Shown here in pieces: positions 28,201-36,619 of a stretch of 64,000 nt of DNA. Within the stretch, counting starts at the first letter, position 1, and every line of letters begins with the position of its first letter. A program made the translations under genes and the position numbers. The notes beneath the pieces were generated by a model. That model was not told the origin of the DNA. It did not search any database and saw only the letters and a list, made by a program, of their open reading frames with translations. The DNA comes from Pithys albifrons albifrons. Lineage: Eukaryota; Chordata; Aves; Passeriformes; Thamnophilidae. The DNA lies in NCBI RefSeq assembly GCF_047495875.1, contig NC_092473.1, positions 13,855,733 through 13,919,732 on the forward strand. The letters are read 5' to 3'.

Positions 28201-30903
28201 GTGCTTCCCAATGGCTTTGGAGATTTGGCCAAGGTTTAGACCTGAGGATAGAGAGGGTATTTACAAGAGCATGTAGTGACAGGACAATGAGGAATGGTTT
28301 TAAACTGAAATAAAGTAGGCTTAGGTCAGATGTTTGAAAAAAATTCTTCCCTGTGAGGGTGGGCAGGCCCTGGCAGAGGTTGCACAGAGAAGTTGTGTCC
28401 CCATCCCTGGAAATGTTCAAGGCCAGGTTGGATGGGGCTTGGAGCAACCTGGGATAGTGGAACGTGTCCCTGCCCATGTCAGGGGGTGGAACAAGATAAT
28501 AAGGGGCAGAGTGTCTCCAGGGAGTTCCTAGTAAGACTCTGGTGTGGTGATTAAGAGCCATCAGTGCCGTGGGATCACATGGGTTTATATTCCAGAAGGC
28601 TTCACAGGCAGAGGGATGTGCTACCCACATGCAAAAAGAAGTGGGCAGGGGTAGGTCTGTTTCCCGTGAGGTTCAATTGGCTGAACGTTTTGTTCTTTAG
28701 AGTTACTTGACTGAGCTGATGCTAAAACGTTGGCACGTGATTTGAGAATCAATTTTCTTGTTTCCATCCAAACCAGCCCTCGGTTTGAACTGCCAATGGG
28801 AACCACAGAGCAACCACCACTGCCTCAGCCGACACAAACACAGCAAAAGGTACACAGTTCCCCTGCCTCCCCCACACACCTGCCCTCAAGCCTTTCCCAC
28901 AGTGCTTTACAACAGAACATACTGTCCAGTGGTCAAAACTGGGCACCCAGGCTCTTGGGTCTGGAAGGGAGAACTCAGGAGTGAGGAACCCTGAGTGCCA
29001 TCATAGTGATGAAAGCCCCACAACTGTTCCAACTGCACACGGAGATCTGGTCACAGAACACTCCCACGCTGCACAGGAGCACATCACACACGGGTGTGCA
29101 GCAGTCTGCCAGCTTCTGTAATCTGTGTGACATCCCTCAGTGATGGCAGGGATATTTTAGCAGCCTAAACCTACTCTCCAAATCTGCTTCCTAGAGAAAA
29201 ACAGGATCTCTGGGCTTTGTAAGGCTCAGTGCTTGATTTCTTGTCTCTGGTGCTCCAGCTGGCAGAGCACCCACACACAGATTTGGAGGAGAATTGATCA
29301 TTTGACATATGGAGTGCTCTTTTTCCCTTCTAAACAAAATAACAACCACAAAGATCTTTATTCTTGATGCACTTAACGAGCCAGAACTCTTCTCCAAACC
29401 AACAGAGGACACCCCAAGTGATTGGAGTCATGCAGTCTCAAAACAACAACACTGGGAACAGAGGACCCCGGCCCCTGGAGCAGGTCACCTGCTACAAGGT
29501 AATTCAGAGGGCTGAGGAGGGGAAACAAAAGGGGTTTTTCCCAGTGTAAAGTGCTCTGTAGACATTGTGTTGTGGTGCCTGGATACAGCTGTGGGAATTA
29601 ACACCGAGTTCTGAGGCCAGTGGCTTGCCAGTTCTTGGACATGCTGTGACAATGAGCTGTAGGACTTTGCTGATGAACAGGAAACCCTGCCTTGCTGACA
29701 GTGACAGGAGACTGCTGGACTTCACATTTCCAAACAAGAGTTAATAGTAGTTTTCTCTCATGAGTGAATTAGCTGATATTGGTGACTGTAAAAAGATTTT
29801 CTTCTCCCCTGTTAGCCTGGAAGGTGCTTGTGAGTAGCAGAAATGGAGTTTACAAAAACTGCCCAGTATTTGAGCTGTAAATGCACCCTGTTGTGTCAGG
29901 CCAAGGAATGAGCTGTTCACTTTGCTTGCTCATTGAGGAGCACCAGGAAAGCCTGAACACAGTCAGGTTTCCATTTCCTTTTATTTTTCCACAAAAGCCC
30001 CAACTCTAGCACTGGAAAAGGCCAAAGAAACTTCCTGTTCCATCAGCCTTGACAGTGACATCAGTGTACATGCCAACTCTTGTTTGGGTAAAAATCACTG
30101 TGATTGGACAGGGATATTAAATAGCTGAATCCATTTCACTGAAAACCTTTGATCGCTGCTTATTATCTTACCTGCAGGTAAATTACAGATCTGGTGAATG
30201 GTGTTGCACCAGATATTGGCATTTCTCTGGATATTCTCTGAATAGCTTTAAGGTGCAAAGTCACAAACCTGTTCATGACTTTCTCAAGGTCACAGAATCT
30301 CAGACTATTCTGAGCTGGAAGGGACCCACAAGGATCATCGAGTCCGACCCTTAAGTCAGTGGCCCACACAGGGGATTGAACCCATGACCTTGGCGTTGTT
30401 ACAACCAAGTTTTAACCAACTGAGCTGATCTCAGGGTTAGAGGTGCTTTACTCTGTTTAACTCAGAGTTGATCAGGAGAGTCCTCCTGGGTGTCTGACAT
30501 AGTGCATGTCAGTCTTGGAACCCCCAGATGCTGAAATCCTTATGTGTAACACCCCTTTGCTGTTTGTGGTCCTGAGCATTGCTTTGCAGTGGGTTATAAT
30601 AACATGGCATCACTTGGCTCCCAGCACAGGAGCAGCTTTTGTTCCAAGGAGTGGGAGCAGCCCACAAATCGTGTCCCTTGTGACAATGTGTTTCACTTCC
30701 CCTGCTAAATGCTGCATCTTCCACCTGTGGAAAAGCTTCCAAATGGAAACAGTTGCTAGATGCCTTGATAAAGGCAGCTAGAAGGAAAAACCTGGGACTG
30801 TGTAATAATTCCTGCCTCTCTCTCTCTCTTTCAGTGTGGAGAAAAAGGTCATTATGCCAACAGATGCACCAAAGGACATCTGGCCTTTCTCAGTGGACAG
30901 TGA
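25144..30903 (+). CDS. CPSF4: Cleavage and polyadenylation specificity factor subunit 4 (CPSF30)
   Basis: CPSF4 is the zinc-finger subunit of the mRNA polyadenylation specificity complex that, with WDR33, binds the AAUAAA signal. Coding exons are 25144-25246, 26296-26346, 26855-27007, 27785-27880, 28031-28124, 28777-28849, 29406-29498 and 30835-30903. They give 732 nt, 243 aa, which corresponds to the short human isoform (about 244). Five CCCH fingers are visible: Cys41/49/55-His59, Cys68/76/82-His86, Cys96/105/110-His114, Cys124/132/138-His142 and Cys148/156/162-His166. A CCHC zinc knuckle (Cys219, Cys222, His227, Cys232) is split between the last two exons. The intron after 26346 starts with GC (GCAAGT) instead of GT. 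The optional segment found before RTPQVIG in the long human isoform has decayed here. The introns hold CR1 copies and a tRNA-derived SINE. It is divergent from PTCD1 and convergent with ATP5MF. Confidence 0.97.
25405..25645 (-). mobile_element. CR1 LINE 3' fragment
   Basis: Read on the + strand it begins TCATAGAATCGATTGGGTTG, then GAAAAGACCTCTTGAGATCA, and continues through CTCTGGGCAGCCCATTCCAG to AATTTCCTTTCTGCCTAA. That is the reverse complement of a CR1 3' end. It lies in CPSF4 intron 1. Confidence 0.92.
25970..26038 (+). mobile_element. Short CR1 3' end fragment
   Basis: GGTTCCTTCCAAGTCACGAT, then ATTCTGTGATTGT, matches the terminal CR1 sequence (YCCTTCCAACYCANNATATTCTGTGATTC). Only the last 60-70 bp are recognisable. 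It lies in CPSF4 intron 1. Confidence 0.6.
26347..26352 (+). promoter_or_regulatory. Non-canonical GC 5' splice site in CPSF4
   Basis: Exon 26296-26346 ends AAAAG and the intron begins GCAAGT. Joining to the acceptor at 26853-26854 restores the conserved [12 protein letters not shown] of the first zinc finger, so this donor is required. The flanking consensus is otherwise strong, as is usual for functional GC-AG introns. Confidence 0.88.
28205..28500 (+). mobile_element. CR1 LINE 3' fragment
   Basis: Sense CR1 sequence includes ATTCTTCCCTGTGAGGGTGG, TGTTCAAGGCCAGGTTGGAT and GTCCCTGCCCATGTCAGGGG. It lies in the CPSF4 intron between exons 28031-28124 and 28777-28849. Confidence 0.9.
30288..30436 (-). 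mobile_element. tRNA-Ile-derived SINE with CR1 tail (TguSINE1-like), copy 1
   Basis: On the minus strand the head (about 30431-30360) aligns with tRNA-Ile: an A-box-like AGCTCAGTTGGTTAAAACTT region, AACGCCAAGGTCATGGGTTC and a B-box-like GGTTCAATCCC. The rest (about 30356-30291) is a CR1 3' tail with GGACTCGATGATCCTTGTGG and GTCCCTTCCAGCTCAG. It lies in the last CPSF4 intron, antisense. The anticodon loop has diverged, so this is not a functional tRNA gene. The family assignment rests on known architecture in songbirds. Confidence 0.85.
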
Positions 30904-31520
30904 AGGAGCAGGAGGTGCAAGGCTGCTGTTACCACTGAGGAAAGGTTTCTGCCTGGCACTATGTCTGGAGCTATTAATCAGGTTGTTTTTTAATGCCATT
31001 ACTGAAAAGAACTGGTCAGAGGCTGGCTGCTGCTAAGCAACATTTTTGTAATTGTCCACAACTTTTTTTAAGTTTTAACCTTTTTAAAATCAATTTTGGC
31101 CTCCGCCTGTTTTCATTGAGCCCTGGTGAAAGGTAGATCTGAGAGCACATAGATGAACCAACCCCTCATGGTGCAGCACCCAACCTAAACACATCTTAGG
31201 CCAGTGTTTCTTTAAAGTATTTTCCTTCTGCCACTTCTCTTTGCAGCATTTCAGCCCTCCCTGTGGAAGCAGGAAGACTGACTGGGCAAAGTTAACACTT
31301 GCAATGCCTTCTCCTCAGTGAGTAACAGGGATTCTGCTGACCTGTAGCTCCTAAAAAGCAAAGTCATTTCCAGGCCCAGCCTGGTAAAGCTTGTTCTGGT
31401 GACTGACATAACACCTCAGGTACATCAGGCAGTAAAGTTCATGTCCACTTGTTTTGTTTCTGGGCTTCTTGCTGTACTGAAGGTTAAAAATTCATCTGTG
31501 TGAGAGCAAATCAAGGGGAG

Positions 31521-31526
31521 AATAAA
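31521..31526 (+). terminator. Possible CPSF4 polyadenylation signal
   Basis: AATAAA lies 618 nt after the CPSF4 stop codon and is the first canonical signal I can see downstream. Use of this site is inference. Confidence 0.45.
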
Positions 31527-31549
31527 TTGGTATCTCTTAGTTAGCCAGA

Positions 31550-32640
31550 CAGGAAGGAACAGGACAATAATCCTCATGATTATAGGAAAGCTGCATCTGT
31601 GCTCAGTTTCCATTTGCAAAAAGCAAGGAGGGGAAACGAGCACTGAAGATTAGGAACAGGAGAGCCTTCTCTCAGCCCCCCTCATCCAGCTCACACTGAG
31701 CAGGTATTCCCACAGCCCAGAGAAGAGCAGGAACTGGAGCTGGATCTTGTTATGGAACACTGCTTTTAAATGTGGCAGAGATTTCTTTTGAGAGCAATTA
31801 TTTTTGCAAACCAACCCCCATTTATTTTGATTTATTTCAAAAGGGCCAATGACAAAATATGAATTAAAAAAAGAACGAAAAACTGCACCCACAATGTGAG
31901 CCTTATTGATTCTCCCCATCTCTGGTTTGCTGCCTGCCTTTATACTTTGTTTTTATTGAAGTGTACTGATGGCAAAAGCTGGCTGTGAATCTATTTTTCT
32001 TTAAGAACAAGGTGATCTGGCTGGATTAAGAGAAGTGAAGAGCCTGTGTTGGTGTGAAGGACTGCAGTTATTTCACTGTGGAGTCAGTCACTGTGCAAGT
32101 TTCAAGTCTAAGGTCACACCCCATCAGATCAGACACTTTTCAGCACACTTTGGGCCCCCAGAGCCTGAACAGTGGCCAGGCTGAGATGTGAACTTGTACC
32201 CACAGAGAATGACCTCCCAGCCCCAGCAATGGAAGAGGTAGTTTTGATAGAAATTCTGGGTTATCTGAGACAAGGAGCATTAGAATCCCAGTGACAGAGT
32301 GAGAGTTGCAGACCTGTCTCATCTCAGTGCTCTGCAATGATGGAAAACTGCCCAAAAACCTGCAGACCCTGCTGACCAGAAACACAAACAGGCCCCCAAA
32401 AGCTCAGACATTCCTTCAAATCAAAACATCCTCTCAGCCAGGAAGGGCAAGCTTTTAGTTTTATCAAATTGGAATCAATGGCAATAGTTCCCCCAGTTCA
32501 TACTGTAGTCCAAGGAGCAGCTGCTTTCCCAACCCAGCTGATTTACCCTGAGGGGTGAAAAACTCTGAGAGGACAAACTCATTTGCACCGTACAATTAAC
32601 AACTCAATTAAGAGACTGTCAGCTCAGGGAATGTAAAGTT
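31550..32640. other. Gap between the convergent CPSF4 and ATP5MF genes
   Basis: No gene or clear repeat is visible. The sequence is of moderate AT content with only short fortuitous open frames. Part of it may belong to a longer CPSF4 3' UTR. Confidence 0.5.
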
Positions 32641-32647
32641 TAAGCAC

Positions 32648-32653
32648 TTTATT
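32648..32653 (-). terminator. Polyadenylation signal of ATP5MF
   Basis: TTTATT on the + strand is AATAAA on the minus strand, about 100 nt beyond the ATP5MF stop codon (32757-32755). Confidence 0.8.
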
Positions 32654-32754
32654 ATTGGTCACAACAGCACAGATTCACTGTGAAGAGCTGTGATGTTTTC
32701 TGTCAGGGTAACTGTGCCAGCAGCAGTTCAGGAGCTGCTCCTTCAGCCTCTGCC

Positions 32755-34732
32755 TCAGTGGTACTTCCTGCGCCGGTCGTGCTCTGCAGCAAAGCACAGC
32801 AGGTTAAGTTGGCTCAAGTCACAAGAAAAAAAACCACCACATCTGAAATTACAGGCAAGAAAACCCCCATTGCATGTATTTTCTAAGTACTGTCAGGTCA
32901 GACAGGCACCAAGACCTGACCTTTCTTCACTGCCAAGAAAACACTGGCCAGCTGGTGACATACCAAGTAAATATTTAACTTTTCTATGGCTAAGTTTGCC
33001 CACAATCCTTCATTTTACTTCTAAAAGCAGCAGCAGATTGTTTTTATTGCCCCAGTCAGCCTTCCAAGCTGCCCTGCACACACAGAGCATTGTTGTTACT
33101 TACTGATGTGGCTGTAGCTCCACATGTAGCTGATCACAACATACCCAGCCAGCACCATGGAGATACCCCCGAGGCCCCCCTTCCTCACATTGATGTATTT
33201 GTTGTAGTATCTGTCGTAACCTGGGGAGGAGGAGCAAAGGTTTCAGAGCAGCCAGAGGAGCTGGGGGCTTGCCTGAGTCTGGAACAGCAGCCTGGAGCCA
33301 CAGAACTTCAGGGAATTGTTTCTAATGAAACAGCTGAGGGTCTCAGAAGCAAGTCTGGGAGGAGGCAACCTGTGTGTTAGTTGGGCAAGGTGATCCCAAC
33401 AGCCCTAAGCCTTAAAAAAGGGGGAAAAAAGCCATTTATTATTTTTCCCTAAACATTAATGTGACTTTGATGAGCTCAAGCTACTTTGGAGTTACCTCAT
33501 TCCTTCATACTGGTGTGTGCACATTGTGCAGACACTTGATTGGGTATTTTGTGGTTAAATTACTTTCATGAGTTCAAGCTCTGGAGTTCTCCAGTTTTTC
33601 CATACCAGTGTATAAACATTATACACATGCAGATGTAGATTATCAAATACAGACACCTGCATTTGACATTTTGTGTTAAGATCCACCTGAATGGGATCTG
33701 CACCTACAGCAAGACACTGGTCAAAACTTTTCCCAAGAGATAAGAGCCCTGTGTCCTTTCTTACCACCTGCAGGGATCACTTGCTTTTTAAATTATTTTT
33801 TATTTACTTGTGATGTTGGAAAACCTGGAGATTTTCAGCCAGTGGGTTCTAAGGGCACCCCACCTCCCCTTTATAGAAGAAGGAATACTCAAATCTCTGG
33901 TGGATAAAGGAAATATGAGAAACAAATTAACAGATGGGAGAATGAGATGCTGCAGGAGAAACTGCTCTGGGAAGGGAACACCCTCAGAGTGAGTCTGGAT
34001 ACAACTGAGAGCAAGGAAACATTGGCTTGTACAGTGTAAAGCCCTTTGGTGATCAACTGATGATCTTTTTCATTAATTTCTTCCCACGGGGGTAATATGT
34101 TTGTTAAAAACTGTTGATTAGTTCCCAGAGTTAAAAGGGAGATTATATTGGAATTTTGAGTCTGGTTAAGTCACTGGTAATTGTGACTAATTTGTTCATT
34201 AATATTTCAGAGTCTATTAAGAACTCCAAGTCCCCACCCCATATTGCCTGTTCCATCTCTCCTATATCTTTGGAGGGGGCAAAGGTTCGTTTATTCAACC
34301 AAGAGGTCCAGCCTATGCATGAAGTTCGCAGAAGGGTGAACAAGACGGGACGCGGCTCTCCCTGCTCTGTCAGGCGCAGGAATTCTGGGATTTAGGGCTT
34401 CCCACCCTCCCGGTCTCCCGCGCCCCCCTCACCTCTCCGAATGGCCCCCACGATGCCGCCGGGGGTGAAGTCCCTCATGGCCAGCCAGGAGGGCAGCTGG
34501 CCCAGCTTCACGTCCATGAGCTTCATGTCCTTGAGGAGCACTGCGGGGGGAGAGGGGGAGAGCGCGGTCAGAGGGGCGGGAGGGCCGAGGGGCCGCGGCC
34601 AGAGGGAAGGGAGGGCCGAGGGGCCGCGGTCAGAGGTAAGGGAGGGCAGTGGGGCCCCGGTGAGAGGGAAGGGAAGGCCGAGGGGCCGCGGTCACCTTGG
34701 ACCCCCCAGCACTCACCCGGCGGCTGCGCCAT
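32755..34732 (-). CDS. ATP5MF: ATP synthase membrane subunit f, mitochondrial
   Basis: This is subunit f of the membrane Fo sector of mitochondrial ATP synthase (formerly ATP5J2). It has one transmembrane helix and supports the peripheral stalk and dimer region. Coding exons on the minus strand are 34732-34717, 34540-34433, 33220-33104 and 32783-32755. The introns are GT-AG and the joined frame is 270 nt, 89 aa. Landmarks are the short N-terminus MAQPP, VKLGQLPSWLAMRDFTPGG, the family signature RGYDRYYNKYINVRKG (residues 41-56), a hydrophobic helix GGISMVLAGYVVISYMW (about 59-75) and the basic end HIKHDRRRKYH. The start ATG is embedded in a YY1-like AAGATGGCGC. It converges on CPSF4, matching the human order with CPSF4 just before ATP5MF. 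Confidence 0.96.
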
Positions 34733-34935
34733 CTTGACTGCCCGGAAAGGGCGCGGGGGCTGCCGGGAGGGAGGGCGGGCGCGGGGACCCGGATGTGGGT
34801 TGAGCGCCATGTTGGGAGGGTCGGAGCGGGCGCCATGTTGAGAGGGTCGGGGCGCTCTGAGGAGGCGCCGCGGAGGGTCCGCCCTGTGCCATCGGTGGGA
34901 CGGGGACCGGCGGGGCAGCGGACAGCGGGGAAGTC
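34420..34935. promoter_or_regulatory. CpG-rich promoter region of ATP5MF with YY1-like motifs
   Basis: GC- and CpG-rich sequence surrounds the first ATP5MF exons. Three copies of GCGCCATNTTG, the reverse complement of the YY1-type CAANATGGCGC, occur at 34726-34736 (over the start codon), 34804-34814 and 34830-34840. The last two belong to a 26-bp tandem duplication. YY1 sites near the start of nuclear genes for mitochondrial proteins are well known. No gene is seen on the opposite side of this promoter. Confidence 0.65.
34560..34695. repeat. GC-rich tandem repeat in ATP5MF intron 1
   Basis: Three to four imperfect units of about 40 bp contain AGAGGGAAGGGAGGGCCGAG followed by GGGCCGCGGTC. They fill most of the intron between the first and second ATP5MF coding exons. 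Confidence 0.8.
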
Positions 34936-34937
34936 GA

Positions 34938-35105
34938 GGGCAGATATCGGGAAGAAGTCCTTCCCTGTGAGGGTGGGCAGGCCCTGGCACAGATTGGGCA
35001 GAGAAGATGTGGCTGCCCCATCCCTGGAAGTGTCCAAGGCCAGGTTGGACGGGGCTTGGAACAACCTGGAAGGTGTCCCTGCCCAGGGGTCCCTTCCAAC
35101 CCTTA
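34938..35105 (+). mobile_element. CR1 LINE 3' fragment
   Basis: CR1 sequence in sense orientation includes TATCGGGAAGAAGTCCTTCC, CTGTGAGGGTGGGCAGGCCC, CCATCCCTGGAAGTGTCCAA and GTCCCTTCCAACCCTT. It lies directly upstream of the ATP5MF promoter. Confidence 0.9.
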
Positions 35106-35610
35106 AGCATCCTCTGGTTCACAGACCCCTGCCAGGGCTTGGCAAACAGCTCCTGAGGAGTTCTCCCACACCCCAGGCCAGGGCAGTGCCTCCCCCCGCC
35201 CCCAGTGGGCCTTGTGAGGTGTCAGTGCCCTCCCTGGTGGTGCTTCACATGGTGAGAAAATAGAGAAAAATTCACAAATCCTCATGAACATCATCAGGAG
35301 ACTCCACCAGGGATGTCCCACAGTGAACCTTTGTGTCCTGAAGTTGCAACTAACACTGTAATGTGAGTTCACACTATGCCCTGCAGCACACACTTGCAGT
35401 TGTCACTTGCTGTGCTGCAAGAATCCCATTTCAGTGCCCACTCAGGACTTTCCCCTGTGGGAACATGCTGTGTTCTGCTCCATCCCCTCTGGAGGGGCAT
35501 CCCAGGCCAAAGGAGGGGCTGGGCCATGGGATGTGTGTGAGGAAATGCACAAAACCAGAGTGGGGAAGAGTTAATGTGCAGACAGAGGTTAAATTGTGCC
35601 TTCTGCTACA

Positions 35611-35935
35611 GGAGTCACAGAATATCCTGAGCTGGGAGGAACCCACAAGGATCATCCAGTCCAGCCCCTGGCCATGCAGACACCCCAACAATCCCACCCT
35701 GTCCCTGTTGTCCAAACACTCCTGGAGCTCTGGCAGCCTTGGGGCTGTGCCCACTGCCCTGGGGTGCCTGGTCAGTGCCCACCACCCTCTGGGGTAAGAA
35801 CCTTTTCCTGAGATCCAACCTAATCCTCCCCTGACACAGCTCCAGCCATTCCCTCAGGTCCTGGCACTGCTCACAGAGAGAAGAGATCAGTGCCTGTCCC
35901 TGCACTGCCCCTCGGGAGGACATCACGATGAGGTG
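35611..35935 (-). mobile_element. CR1 LINE fragment (CR1-X-like tail)
   Basis: On the + strand it runs from TCACAGAATATCCTGAGCTG, through CCCACAAGGATCATCCAGTC and CCTTTTCCTGAGATCCAACC, to GGAGGACATCACGATGAGGT. This is the reverse complement of a CR1 3' end. Its tail closely resembles that of the two tRNA-derived SINEs in the window. It is the left part of a longer block duplicated at 61.1-61.8 kb. Confidence 0.88.
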
Positions 35936-36286
35936 TCTCTAACCTCTGTTGAAGTGTTTGGTGTGTATGGAGGAAAAAAGGTTGTTTGGATGTTCCTCTG
36001 CTCGTCCTGTGTTCAGGACTGTTTAGCAAAGCATTTGTGCAGCTCCTGAATGGTAATCTATGAAATAGCACTGCTCTTTCAGCTCCTCACATTCCCATCC
36101 TTATGGAATGAGCTGAGTCGCAGTTGAACTTCTGGGAGGATCCAGGATGCAAAGAGTTCGGACTTGAAATGCATCAGGAGCACCAAGCCAAGATGGGAAG
36201 GCCATTCAAAGAGGGAAAGCTGCACTGTGATGTGAACTTCTGAGTGCCCTTGGGTAAACTGGCTCAGTGCTGCCCATCCTGCCCAC
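35722..36286 (+). repeat. Paralogous segment, copy 1
   Basis: These 565 bp align without any gap to 61268-61832 (constant offset 25,546) with about 12 differences by eye, roughly 98% identity, in direct orientation. The first 210 bp are CR1. The rest (for example GTGTTTGGTGTGTATGGAGG and GAGCACCAAGCCAAGATGGG) is not recognisable CR1. Similarity stops abruptly at GCCCATCCTGCCCA, after which copy 1 continues into another CR1 piece. Confidence 0.9.
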
Positions 36287-36610
36287 CACCCTCTGGGGGA
36301 AGAGCCTTTTCCTGAGATCCAACCTGACCCTGCCCTGGCACAGCTCCAGCCATTCCCTGGGTGCTGTCCCTGCCCTGGCACAGCTCCAGTCATTCCCTGG
36401 GTGCTGTCCCTGTCACACAGAGCAGAGGTCGAGCTGCCCCTTGGGAGGAGCTGCAGCCCCCCAAAGTCTCCCCTTGGTGTCCTCCAGGCTGAACAGACCA
36501 AGTGGCCTCAACCACTGCTCGTATGGCCCCTCCTGACCCTTCCTCATCTGTGCAGCCCTTCTAAAACCTTTGTGTCCTGTGGTGTCCAACCCACACCCAG
36601 GACTGGATGT
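36287..36610 (-). mobile_element. CR1 LINE fragment with internal 40-bp duplication
   Basis: Reverse-oriented CR1 sequence includes CCTTTTCCTGAGATCCAACC, TCCTCCAGGCTGAACAGACC and AAGTGGCCTCAACCACTGCT. A 40-bp unit containing CCCTGGCACAGCTCCAG is present twice in tandem at about 36332-36411. Its first bases repeat CR1 sequence already present at 35777, so two separate CR1 pieces flank the unique part of the duplicated block. Confidence 0.85.
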
Positions 36611-36619
36611 GAGGTCACC

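Noticed and set aside
30357..30432. A tRNA-Ile gene on the minus strand.
   Set aside because: The tRNA-like part is fused to a CR1 tail and the anticodon stem-loop is mutated, so it is a SINE copy. The same applies to 56889-56958.
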